Assembly (NCBI GenBank): GCA_001730015.1
Contig: MDLA01000138.1
Coordinates: forward strand, 46,053-110,052
Direction of reading: 5' to 3'
Length of the DNA stretch: 64,000 nt
DNA from: Chromatiales bacterium (ex Bugula neritina AB1)
GTDB lineage: Bacteria > Pseudomonadota > Gammaproteobacteria > Granulosicoccales > Granulosicoccaceae
A program made the position numbers and the translations under genes. Below the pieces are notes generated by a model that saw nothing but the letters and a program-made list of their open reading frames with translations, ran no database searches and was not told the origin of the DNA. Within the stretch, counting starts at the first letter, position 1, and every line of letters begins with the position of its first letter. Of the stretch, positions 27,842 to 35,840 are shown piece after piece.

Positions 27842-29821
27842 TTAATCGCTGCGTTTTTTCCTGACGCTGATTTTTTTCTTTGAACGCGCTTTTTTCTTCG
27901 ATACCGATTTTTTTTTGAATCCACCCCGCTTGCGTTCAGTAGTTGCCGACGGCGCGGAAACTCCGCGCAATGCGGTGAGCGATCCTTTCCCGCTTTGCTC
28001 TATTAGATTGTGAAGCTGCACATTCAGAGGCTGCATGAAATTTTCGTAGCTCGCTTCCCGAAGACTGATTGAATCAAGTGTAGATTCCCAGTGTGCTGTC
28101 ATGTCAGGCTGCGAAGCCACTTCAGGTAGCGCTCTTATTAATCCCTTTCCCGCATCAGTTGCGTGAATCTGCTTGCCTTGCCTGACCATAAAACCACGAC
28201 GAAACAACAGCTCTATAATTCCGGCTCGCGTGGCCTCCGTGCCAAGACCATCTGTCTCCTTTAAAATTTTTCGAACTTCGGCTGAGCTCACAAAGCGGGA
28301 TATACCGGTCATTGCTGCCAGCAGCGTCGCATCGGTAAAATAGGCTGGCGGAGTGGTATTTTTTTCCAGCAGCTCCCCCTTATTACAAAAAAGCGATTGC
28401 CCTTTGATCAACACCGGCAGTGTTTTTTCTTTGGGCTGAGATTTTCCGGGCTGCACTTCACGCGCAAACAGTACTTTCCATCCCTCCTTTAATACTGTCT
28501 TTGCATTCGCGATAAAGAGCCCCCCCTCCAGCAGGATCTCCACACGTGTGTCTGCATACTCGTGGGCCGGGTAGAACTGCGCCAGATATTGTCGAGCAAC
28601 CAAACCATAGACCTGCTTCTCACTGGTATTCAGGACGGAGCCATCTGCCTTACGTGCCGTGGGGATAATCGCATGATGTGCAGTCACTTTACTGTCATTC
28701 CAGGCCGCGTTTTTAAGACGGGTATCAGCATTAGCCACCGCCTGTTTAGAGGAGGGATGATTATGTGCAATGGCTGAGACCACAGCTGCAGCCTGCGAAA
28801 AATGCTCAACGGGTAAATAGCGGCAATCTGATCGCGGATAGGTTAATAACTTATGCTTTTCATAGAGTGACTGACAAACAGTTAGTACCTGCTGCGCGTT
28901 CATACCATAACGCCGAGCCGCCTCTATCTGCAGAATTGACAGGCTAAACGGCAAAGGAGGTGCTTGCTTCTTATTTTTTTTCAGGCACTTTTGAACCGAC
29001 CCCTGCTTCCCGCTTATTCGCTGCACTACGTTTTCTGCCAGTTTTTTCAATAGCACCCGACCGGCATCGTCCATATAGGGCTGACACGCTTCACTCGGCT
29101 GCCAGTTGGCAGTAAATGATTCACCGGCCTGCGTCGTTAGATGTGCCAGAACCTCGTAAAACGGCTTTGAGACAAAATTCTCTATTTCCTCACAGCGACG
29201 CACCACCAGCCCCAGCACCGGAGTTTGCACCCGCCCCACCGACAACACGCCGTCGTATCCGACCTTGCGCCCCTGTATCGTATAGGCTCGTGTCATATTA
29301 ATTCCGTACAGCCAGTCAGCTCTCGCACGCGCCAGCGCAGACGAAGACAACGCAGCGTAATCGGTATTTTTTTCCAGCCGTGACAAGGCGCGCTGCACCG
29401 CTGCCGGATTCAGATCGCTTATCAGCAAGCGCTGTATTGCTGATCGGCGTTTTGCACTGACTTTGAGATAAGCGATAACCTGATCAACGAGTAATTGCCC
29501 TTCTCTGTCCGGATCTCCCGCATGCACAATTTCTCCGGCATCAGCCACCAGCTTTCGCAGTACGGTCAGTTGCGATTTTGTCTCGCGCTTCGGCTGCAGT
29601 TTCCATTGTTCCGGAATAATCGGCAAATGCTGCATACGCCACGACTTATACTCAGGATTGTAAACATGAGGCTCTGCCTGCTCGAGCAAGTGACCGATAC
29701 ACCAACTGACGCAATCCCCGTTAGCCGCAGTTATATACCCTTCACTGCGGCGCAATGGCCGCGGCAGTACATCAGCAATGGCACGCCCGAGACTTGGTTT
29801 CTCGGCAATAAACAAACGCAT
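27842..29821 (-). CDS. topB: DNA topoisomerase III
   Basis: Type IA topoisomerase that decatenates DNA and resolves recombination or replication intermediates. The 659-residue product has the Toprim acidic residues E7 and D103/D105/E107 (HAGDPDREGQ), and the catalytic Tyr328 in LLTYPRSD, all at the same numbers as E. coli TopB. The RVQTPVLGLVVRR segment is also typical. The last ~35 residues are very rich in Lys/Arg (GGFKKKSVSKKKARSKKK), a basic tail expected to bind nucleic acid. It is placed between unrelated catabolic genes, with no co-transcribed partner evident. Confidence 0.96.
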   Translation of the reverse strand: MRLFIAEKPSLGRAIADVLPRPLRRSEGYITAANGDCVSWCIGHLLEQAEPHVYNPEYKSWRMQHLPIIPEQWKLQPKRETKSQLTVLRKLVADAGEIVHAGDPDREGQLLVDQVIAYLKVSAKRRSAIQRLLISDLNPAAVQRALSRLEKNTDYAALSSSALARARADWLYGINMTRAYTIQGRKVGYDGVLSVGRVQTPVLGLVVRRCEEIENFVSKPFYEVLAHLTTQAGESFTANWQPSEACQPYMDDAGRVLLKKLAENVVQRISGKQGSVQKCLKKNKKQAPPLPFSLSILQIEAARRYGMNAQQVLTVCQSLYEKHKLLTYPRSDCRYLPVEHFSQAAAVVSAIAHNHPSSKQAVANADTRLKNAAWNDSKVTAHHAIIPTARKADGSVLNTSEKQVYGLVARQYLAQFYPAHEYADTRVEILLEGGLFIANAKTVLKEGWKVLFAREVQPGKSQPKEKTLPVLIKGQSLFCNKGELLEKNTTPPAYFTDATLLAAMTGISRFVSSAEVRKILKETDGLGTEATRAGIIELLFRRGFMVRQGKQIHATDAGKGLIRALPEVASQPDMTAHWESTLDSISLREASYENFMQPLNVQLHNLIEQSGKGSLTALRGVSAPSATTERKRGGFKKKSVSKKKARSKKKISVRKKRSD

Positions 29822-30101
29822 TTGCTAGCAACACTCAGGCGAGACAATAACGGCAATCCAGGGCAGCCTGCTGACACTTACCCGCCGATCAGTAGCCAGG
29901 TTTAAATGAACAGTAATTTGATTGATCAGAATGACCTTCTCCTGGGTGATTTTGGTTCGCCGGGCAGTACGAGTGATCGCATAATAAATTAACCGCGCGC
30001 GTGCGTCATTTCCAAAAAACAGCAAACGCGTGGTCAGCAACGCAGCCAAAATCAAAAAACAGAGTTTGTCCGGAATCGATTCAAAAAATGACAACAATTT
30101 T

Positions 30102-30129
30102 CTGACAGCAGAAAAAAACCTGCTATACC
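30102..30129 (+). promoter_or_regulatory. Putative sigma70 promoter for the first small membrane protein
   Basis: CTGACA (30102-30107) and TATACC (30124-30129), separated by 16 bp, resemble -35 and -10 boxes and sit about 35 bp before the ATG at 30164. The spacer contains AGCAG...CTGCT, an inverted repeat around an A7 run that could be an operator. The assignment is by eye. Confidence 0.4.
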
Positions 30130-30163
30130 TTTACTGCATAAGAAAAACGAAGGACTCTGTGCG

Positions 30164-30319
30164 ATGTTAAAAAAGATGAAAAATCGTTACCGGCGATTCC
30201 GGTTCAACAACCAACCCTACTTCCCCGGCCTCTTTTTTACCCTGGATATGGCTTTGGGCAGTAGTAAACTGCTCGCTCTGGGAGTTGTGTTTTTCGCAAT
30301 CTTTTATTCTGTGCACTAA
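30164..30319 (+). CDS. Small membrane protein, paralogue 1
   Basis: A 51-residue frame with a good ribosome site (GAAGGA, 9 bp before ATG) and a promoter-like sequence upstream. The N-terminus is strongly basic and aromatic (KNRYRRFRFNNQPYFPG), followed by LFFTLDMALG and one hydrophobic helix (SKLLALGVVFFAIFY, about residues 34-48). The product is clearly related to that of the next small frame at 30562: both have YRRF, FN, QP, YPG or YFPG, FFT and D at matching positions and end in a membrane helix. Function unknown; a positively charged tail plus one membrane helix suggests an inner-membrane anchor or regulator. The paralogy makes a chance frame unlikely. Confidence 0.7.
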   Translation: MLKKMKNRYRRFRFNNQPYFPGLFFTLDMALGSSKLLALGVVFFAIFYSVH

Positions 30320-30561
30320 ACGGGGCTTTTTTAAGATTACCAGAGAATTACGCGAGAATATCTTGCCAGCGCCCTGGCAATCCGGGTTGCTCAAACAAAC
30401 ATACAATAATTTAGTTCACCGGAGTTATTTAGTGCAAGAAACAAAACATATTACTGATGATTATGCCCAGCCAACCTGGCGTGAAATGTACTCGTCAGCG
30501 GGTTACAGACCAAACAATCTGTGTTACGCTCATTTTCATACTGCCAGGGAGGCAAAGGAAG

Positions 30562-30720
30562 ATGAATACCCTTTTTGCAAGATACCGACGGTTCAAACGC
30601 TTTAATCAGCCGCGCTACCCCGGTTTTTTCTTCACAGTAGACGCAGCTATTGTGGGTTTCAAACTCTTGTTGCTAGCCGCAGCGTTCATGGCACTTTTCT
30701 ATTGGGTAAACAGCTGGTAG
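30562..30720 (+). CDS. Small membrane protein, paralogue 2
   Basis: A 52-residue frame starting MNTLFARYRRFKRFNQPRY, then PGFFFTVDAAIVGFKLLLL and a hydrophobic end (AAAFMALFYWVNSW). GGGAGG lies about 9 bp before the ATG. The frame can be extended to 30457, but similarity to paralogue 1 begins only at the ATG at 30562, so the short start is preferred. The basic aromatic segment aligns with residues 6-30 of the 30164 product. The 242 bp between the two genes holds no further frame of this type. Function unknown; the two genes look like a tandem duplication. Confidence 0.72.
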   Translation: MNTLFARYRRFKRFNQPRYPGFFFTVDAAIVGFKLLLLAAAFMALFYWVNSW

Positions 30721-30744
30721 AGCCATAGCACCGGATACCACACG

Positions 30745-31749
30745 TCACTCGGGAATACGCGCAGTCCCTCGTATTATTATCTGAGCCGGCATAACAACCG
30801 CGCGTCTTGAAACTGATTGTTTGTTGATCTGGTCAATTAGAATCGAAACCGTAGCGTCGACCATTCCGTCGACAGATTGTGAAACCGTTGTGAGGTTGTA
30901 GCCCTTCCACGCAGACTCCGGTACGTCATCGTAGCCAATGACGGATACATCCTCCGGTACCCGCAGATTCAATTCGTCTCGAAGTACATCCATAACAGCG
31001 AACGCCATGTGATCATTGGCTACAAACAACGCATCGGGCGCTGGACGGCGGCTAAAGAGCTCCCTTACCGCCCGGGAAGCGCCCTCAAACGTGTACCCTC
31101 CCACAGCGCGTGCAAATACTGTTCGGCCATGCTTATGGAACGCCTGATAAAAGCCTGCCTCACGGTCGCGGTTAGTCGAGGCGTCTTCATCTCCGGCAAT
31201 AAAAGCAATCCGGCTGTGCCCGCCCTGAATCAGAAATTCGGCTATTAATCGTCCGCCCTGCACGTTATCCGAGGTCACACTGCTTGCGGGCGATGAAGGT
31301 ACAAACCGGTTGAACAGAACAACCGGTATACCGGCATCTTCGCATTGTCGGGCAAGAGTCGATGATAATGTTGCCGACGCCATAACAATACCCTCTACCT
31401 GGTACTGCATCATCTGCTGCACGACTTTATCCTGCTTTCCGGTATCCGTGATAAATAGCAATATGTTGTACCCTTCGTCCTGCAATCGTCGAGACAAATG
31501 CTCTATGACCCAAGGGTAGAATTGATTATCCAGATAGGCTGCCATCAGCGCAATCAGGCGGGATCGACCACTGATCATCGCTCGCGCCAGGGCATTCGGC
31601 CGGTAGCCTAATTCAGCAGCGGCTTCTATAATTCGCTCGCGAGTCTGAGGCGCTACGCTCGCCCCGTCAGTGAAAGCTCGACTCACGGCAGACTGAGACA
31701 CCCGGGCTCTGCGGGCGACATCCCCTGATGTAACAACTTTTTTCTTCAT
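30745..31749 (-). CDS. LacI/GalR-family transcriptional regulator
   Basis: A 334-residue repressor-type protein. The N-terminal helix-turn-helix (about residues 7-55: SGDVARRARVSQSAVSRAFTD) and hinge RPNALARAM are typical of LacI/GalR. The rest is a periplasmic-binding-like sugar sensor domain (GIVMASATLSS, VLFNRFVP, GYDDVPESAWKGYNLTTVSQ). It is located 442 bp downstream of galM and facing the same way; it probably controls the sugar or sugar-acid genes at 24.9-34.5 kb. The effector is unknown. I could not find a convincing LacI-type operator by eye upstream of it or of the neighbouring genes. Confidence 0.92.
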   Translation of the reverse strand: MKKKVVTSGDVARRARVSQSAVSRAFTDGASVAPQTRERIIEAAAELGYRPNALARAMISGRSRLIALMAAYLDNQFYPWVIEHLSRRLQDEGYNILLFITDTGKQDKVVQQMMQYQVEGIVMASATLSSTLARQCEDAGIPVVLFNRFVPSSPASSVTSDNVQGGRLIAEFLIQGGHSRIAFIAGDEDASTNRDREAGFYQAFHKHGRTVFARAVGGYTFEGASRAVRELFSRRPAPDALFVANDHMAFAVMDVLRDELNLRVPEDVSVIGYDDVPESAWKGYNLTTVSQSVDGMVDATVSILIDQINKQSVSRRAVVMPAQIIIRGTARIPE

Positions 31750-32191
31750 GACCCGGTCTCGACAGTCGCCCGAATCAATCTAACAAACAGCTGGAATCTA
31801 TACAACGGTGACAGTAAGACCCACAAAAAAAAACGATTACCTACGCCTCTGGAATACGCTGGTAATCGTGTTTCAGGGTGGCACTAACCGGAAAGATTAT
31901 CGGCCACTGGTCTTTTACTGTCGTTTCTTAGTTTTTAAACTCTTCAAAATAAGCCTGTCATATAGTCAGCCTGGAAAACCGGCCGGAGTTACATGCCTCG
32001 TCGCGAAACAGCAACAAGCGTAACGATCGATATGAAAAGGCATGCGATTACTGCTGTCATGTCTTATTACTCGGTATATGCCTCTGTCAATCCGGCTATT
32101 ATCCACAGTCGTACCCACACTTACCGTGCTCAACTTGGCAATTAGCATTTTAAATGTCAATTAATCGTTACAACCATCCGGGATCTGGCGT
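31750..32191. other. Gene-free 442-bp region between lacI-type gene and galM
   Basis: The stretch lies upstream of the LacI-type gene and downstream of galM, both on the minus strand, so it should hold the regulator promoter and the end of the galM transcript. GATTACC...GGTAATC (about 31835-31866) is a loose inverted repeat. The only sizable frame (31808-32023) lacks a ribosome site and domain and seems incidental. No terminator was recognised. Confidence 0.4.
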
Positions 32192-33259
32192 TTATTTAAC
32201 GTCGAACTGATAAATCGTTTCTTCTTCCCATAACTGGCCGGGGCGCAACACCGTCGATGGAAAAGCCGGTTGATTGGGTGAATCTGCAGGATGCTGCGTC
32301 TCCAGGCACAGTGATCCGCGTTTGCGGTAAGCAACGCCGGACTTGCCGGTAATTTCAGTCACATGGTTTGCCGAATAGAAATGCACTCCGGGTTGAGATG
32401 TACCGACTCGCATGGTTCTGCCACTAACCGGTTCATGCACAACAGCCACCCAGTCGCTTGCGGAACGCGGGCTAGCCGGCACCCAGGTGTGATCATAGCC
32501 GTGCCCGGCCTGTAACTGCGGATGATCGTCGCTGATCCGTTCGCCGATTCTGTGAGGTTTGCGGAAATCCATCGGTGTAGCGGCCACTTTATGATAAACC
32601 CCTAATGGGATGCCCTGATTATTTGACGGGATAAATTCCTCTGCCGACAGTTGCAATGTGTGGTCAAGCACTCCGTCGCGACCTGCGTACTGATGACCAC
32701 GCAAATTAAAATAGCTGTGATTTGTCAGGTTGAGTACGGTGGCTTTATCAGTTGATGCGCGATAGCCGATGCGCAACTCGCCAGCATCGTTAAGCGTATA
32801 GCGTACATCAAGTACCAGCCTCCCGGGATAGCCCCCGTGCCCGTCAGCACTGACGTAACTCAACACCACACTGGCAGAGCTTGAGTCATCACTGGCTACG
32901 CCTTCCCACACAACTTTATTGAGCCCGGCACTTGCACTGTGCAAATGGTGTTCCCCCAGATTTTTTTCCAGCGCATAGGAGACGCCGTCAAGAGTAAAAC
33001 AGCTATTGGCTATACGATTTGCGTATCGACCGGTTATACAACCAAGGTAGCGCTTACAGGCCTCATAGTCCGCCAGGCTGTCGTACCCGAGCACGACGTC
33101 GTCGATATTACCTTGCCGATCGGGTGTTGTTAGTGACTGGATAATCCCGCCGTAACTGATTATTTTTACCGTTACATCATTTGCGTTGGTCAGCGTATAT
33201 AAATAGACAGATTGCCCGTCAGCAGTCTGGTCAAAAAGTTCTGTTTGGATTCGATCCAT
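32192..33259 (-). CDS. galM: Aldose 1-epimerase (galactose mutarotase)
   Basis: Interconverts alpha and beta anomers of aldoses such as galactose or glucose. The 355-residue protein is all-beta in pattern and has the family marks GRYANRIA, NLTNHSYFNLRG (catalytic His) and the C-terminal SLCLETQHPADSPN with the catalytic Glu. Length is normal. It lies 58 bp after the Ldh2-type dehydrogenase and is likely in one transcript with it. No galK or galT is nearby, so a role in general sugar catabolism is inferred. Confidence 0.93.
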   Translation of the reverse strand: MDRIQTELFDQTADGQSVYLYTLTNANDVTVKIISYGGIIQSLTTPDRQGNIDDVVLGYDSLADYEACKRYLGCITGRYANRIANSCFTLDGVSYALEKNLGEHHLHSASAGLNKVVWEGVASDDSSSASVVLSYVSADGHGGYPGRLVLDVRYTLNDAGELRIGYRASTDKATVLNLTNHSYFNLRGHQYAGRDGVLDHTLQLSAEEFIPSNNQGIPLGVYHKVAATPMDFRKPHRIGERISDDHPQLQAGHGYDHTWVPASPRSASDWVAVVHEPVSGRTMRVGTSQPGVHFYSANHVTEITGKSGVAYRKRGSLCLETQHPADSPNQPAFPSTVLRPGQLWEEETIYQFDVK

Positions 33260-33317
33260 GAGTCTGGTGCCGCCTTAATATATTTACGAACCCGTTTTAA
33301 TCCAGCACAGGGAGGAG

Positions 33318-34421
33318 TCAGGGTCCGGTTACTGAGGCCGGAGCTTGCACTCCATAATAGTCACCCGCTTCAATCAACCGCTGCCAGGTATCCGATGGCA
33401 ACGGCAGCCGGTGTTGCCGCAAGTGCCTCGCCCGTCGCTCCGGATCTCCCGGAACCATGACACTATCAACGCCATCTGCCGGTCTGGCCTGGCGTACAAA
33501 ATCGATATAGTTACTGATTGATGCAGCAGCTCCATGACCATCGTCGATAACAGCCGGATCTATATAGATAGAAAACATGCCGTTGTATGGCCCCTCTCCT
33601 GGTCCGGTGGTACCCGAGCCGGTCAGTGCTCCTGCGAGTAACTCGCATGCGATCGCCAAACCAGAGCCTTTGTGATCACCCATGGCCACCAGCGCACCGG
33701 GACCCGCGCGCGGGTTCGGCACCTCGCCTTCGGCGACAGGGCCATAAAGTACCTGCGGATCGTCCGTGGGCAACCCCTTTGAATCGACCAGGCCACCAAA
33801 TGGCGGTTTCGGACCACCTTGCAATGCAATCAGCGCTTTTCCTTCTGCGATACGCGAGGTGGCAAAATCGAGTATGAAGTGATCATCGGTGCCATTGGCA
33901 ATACCAATGGTCACGGGCGCTGTCGACATCCGCCTCTCTGCAGCACCGAACGGCGCTACCAGCATGCTTCTGGCGACGTTAACAAAGTGAATCGATATAT
34001 AGCCCGCATCAGCTGCCTGCTCAGCCCATTCACCAATACGCCCGAGATGCCCCGCATTCCTCAAAGCAACCAGAGCCACGCCGTGTTCCGATGCTTTGCT
34101 TATACCAATTTCAACCGACTGGCGACCGAGTACCTGACCAAAGCCGAAGCGCCCCTCAAGCAAGGTAAACGCACCGCCGTCAATCACCATTTCAACGGAT
34201 TGCCCGAACTTTACGTGCTTTCGCCGCTCATCTCTTAAATAGCGGGGAACTCTGACCACCCCGTGACTATCGTGGCCTGCCAGATTCGCATCGACCAGAT
34301 TTTCAGCAATAGCCAGCGCTTCAGATTCATTTGCCCCGGCAGCAACAAATACGCGGCTCAAATACTCGCAAAGACGTTTCGGACAGAGCTGTACCAGCTG
34401 CCGCGGATCAGGTTCAGTCAC
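33318..34421 (-). CDS. Malate/L-lactate/ureidoglycolate dehydrogenase family (Ldh2) oxidoreductase
   Basis: NAD(P)-dependent 2-hydroxyacid dehydrogenase of the type-2 malate/L-lactate family, unrelated to classical Rossmann lactate dehydrogenases. The 367-residue product starts at GTG and shows NLVDANLAGHDSHGVVR (His of the active site), ALRNAGHLGRIGEWAEQAA, and NGTDDHFILDFATSRIAEGK. Substrates in the family include malate, sulfolactate, ureidoglycolate and 2,3-diketogulonate; which applies here is not visible. The start overlaps the end of a short VOC-family remnant by 8 bp, and galM follows 58 bp downstream. Confidence 0.87.
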   Translation of the reverse strand: MTEPDPRQLVQLCPKRLCEYLSRVFVAAGANESEALAIAENLVDANLAGHDSHGVVRVPRYLRDERRKHVKFGQSVEMVIDGGAFTLLEGRFGFGQVLGRQSVEIGISKASEHGVALVALRNAGHLGRIGEWAEQAADAGYISIHFVNVARSMLVAPFGAAERRMSTAPVTIGIANGTDDHFILDFATSRIAEGKALIALQGGPKPPFGGLVDSKGLPTDDPQVLYGPVAEGEVPNPRAGPGALVAMGDHKGSGLAIACELLAGALTGSGTTGPGEGPYNGMFSIYIDPAVIDDGHGAAASISNYIDFVRQARPADGVDSVMVPGDPERRARHLRQHRLPLPSDTWQRLIEAGDYYGVQAPASVTGP

Positions 34422-34530
34422 GCAGATTCAACTCGATTTTAATTCCATTCGGATTGTGAAAAAACAGTTGAACAAGAGAGCCGCCCGCAGGTTCCGCCGG
34501 GTTTATGTGATCAAAACGTTTAACTGTCAT
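34414..34530 (-). pseudogene. Internally deleted VOC/glyoxalase-family gene
   Basis: A 38-codon frame with a good ribosome site (AAAGGATAGCTC before ATG) reads MTVKRFDHINPAE and then VQLFFHNPNGIKIELNL. The first part resembles the N-terminal beta strand of vicinal-oxygen-chelate proteins (metal His in FDHI). The second resembles the end strand (HNPNGIKIELNF, with the metal Glu). The ~90 residues normally between them are missing without loss of frame. It is therefore probably a deletion remnant rather than a working dioxygenase or glyoxalase. Its stop overlaps the start of the Ldh2-type gene by 8 bp, so it may still serve to couple translation of that gene. Confidence 0.6.
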
Positions 34531-34775
34531 GAGCTATCCTTTCAGTATCGCTCCATCACCAACGCCGTCAGCGACACCGTCGGACACAACCATTTAGTAA
34601 CCGCAAGATTAGGTAAAATGGCGACCACGGTCAACGGACTTTCGTTATTCAGAAGAATATCCCGAGTGCCACACCAACCGGTATTCCGGCAATATCGCAA
34701 AGCCGTTCGACTCCAGTTGTTCGCCTGGCACTTCAAACGGGTGCCTCTCTTCTTTGGAATTGATACAGGAATGCA

Positions 34776-35468
34776 ATGAAAACAATCGGTCTGCTTGGCG
34801 GGATGAGCTGGGAGAGTACAGAGCTTTATTACCGTCTGATCAACGAAAAAGTAAAATCAGAACTCGGTGGTTTAAACTCCGCAAAAATTGCCATGGTTAG
34901 TGTCAACTTCAGCGAAATTGAAGCGCTTCAATTGTCGGGACAATGGCAGCAGGCAGGAGAAACCCTGGCTATTGCGGCGAAACAGGTGCAGGCAGCCGGT
35001 GCGGATTTTCTGGTGCTCTGTACCAATACCATGCACAAGATAATGCCACAAATCCAGCAGGCTATTAATATACCAGTTCTGCATCTTGCGGACAGCACTG
35101 CCGAAACAGTTAAAGCACAGAATATTGAAACGATCGGTCTGCTCGGCACGCAATTCACGATGGAGCAGGATTTTTACAAAGGTCGACTGCAAGATATGCA
35201 CGGACTGAATGTGGTCGTCCCCGAAGCGGCAGATCGCGCGACTATTCACCGCATTATCTACGATGAACTCTGTCTCGGCAAAGTCAGAGATGAATCACGG
35301 CAAGCCTACCTTGAGATCATGGATAAAATGGTTCAGCAGGGAGCACAGGGAATAATAGAAGGCTGCACTGAAATTGTGTTACTGGTAAAACAACAGCATA
35401 CCGGTATTCCGCTATTCGATACCACCGCTATACATGCGGGCGAAGCTGTAAGGCGCGCACTCTCATAG
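34776..35468 (+). CDS. Aspartate/glutamate racemase family protein
   Basis: Cofactor-independent amino-acid racemase of 230 residues (Asp/Glu racemase superfamily, YgeA/RacD-like). It begins MKTIGLLGGMSWESTELYYR, the family hallmark. The two catalytic cysteines are in LVLCTNTMHK and IEGCTEIVLL, at opposite sides of the active site. It supplies D-amino acids for the cell wall or for turnover; the substrate cannot be read from sequence. It is divergent from the VOC-remnant/Ldh2/galM transcript and has AGGA upstream of the ATG. Confident on family. Confidence 0.92.
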   Translation: MKTIGLLGGMSWESTELYYRLINEKVKSELGGLNSAKIAMVSVNFSEIEALQLSGQWQQAGETLAIAAKQVQAAGADFLVLCTNTMHKIMPQIQQAINIPVLHLADSTAETVKAQNIETIGLLGTQFTMEQDFYKGRLQDMHGLNVVVPEAADRATIHRIIYDELCLGKVRDESRQAYLEIMDKMVQQGAQGIIEGCTEIVLLVKQQHTGIPLFDTTAIHAGEAVRRALS

Positions 35469-35612
35469 CCATTGCGCACCACTAACAACGGCTATCACAA
35501 TTTGTGTCAATACCAGATGGAAACCAGACAACCGCAATTGTAACTGTACATAACAACAGCACTAAAGATAGGATGCACTGCTCCCCGTGACCCACTTAGG
35601 AGCAGATCACCC

Positions 35613-35798
35613 ATGAACGACCAGCAACAGGCATTTCTGTTACAACTGTCCCGTCAACTTGAAACAGTTCTTGCAGCATGCGAGCAAAATGGCAACGCCG
35701 AAGTACTACTCGGTAGCAACAGACGAGGCAACACACTGATCCAGGTACGACTGGTCGCAGAAAAAAATACAGTTCCAGTACCGCAAACCAGACGGTAA
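35613..35798 (+). CDS. Small hypothetical protein upstream of the nuclease/helicase pair
   Basis: A 61-residue frame starting MNDQQQAFLLQLSRQLETV with AGGAG about 10 bp before the ATG. The sequence is soluble, with an amphipathic first helix, a single Cys and a strand-like middle (AEVLLGSNRRGNTLIQVRL); no known domain was recognised. It ends 37 bp before the GTG start of the VRR-NUC nuclease and faces the same way, so it may be the first gene of that operon. The ribosome site supports it being translated. Function unknown. Confidence 0.55.
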   Translation: MNDQQQAFLLQLSRQLETVLAACEQNGNAEVLLGSNRRGNTLIQVRLVAEKNTVPVPQTRR

Positions 35799-35802
35799 AC
35801 TG

Positions 35803-35840
35803 CTCACTGGTGAATTACCGGCAAATGGGCCACCAGTGAG
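35803..35840 (+). promoter_or_regulatory. Inverted repeat covering the start codon of the VRR-NUC nuclease
   Basis: CTCACTGGTG (35803-35812) and CACCAGTGAG (35831-35840) form a perfect 10-bp stem with an 18-nt loop. The GTG start codon (35836-35838) lies in the second arm, so the mRNA hairpin would hide the start codon. It could act as a translation switch or attenuator, opened when the preceding small gene is translated. The repeat is seen directly; the role is inferred. Confidence 0.5.

Noticed and set aside
29825..30097. 90-residue minus-strand frame just upstream of topB
   Set aside because: TTG start without a ribosome site, only one hydrophobic segment and no recognised domain; the close spacing to topB is the only support.
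31835..31866. LacI-type operator at GATTACC...GGTAATC
   Set aside because: The arms are 7 bp and far apart (about 18 bp), unlike the compact CG-centred operators of this family.
31808..32023. 71-residue plus-strand frame before galM
   Set aside because: No ribosome site, no domain, no similar sequence in the window.
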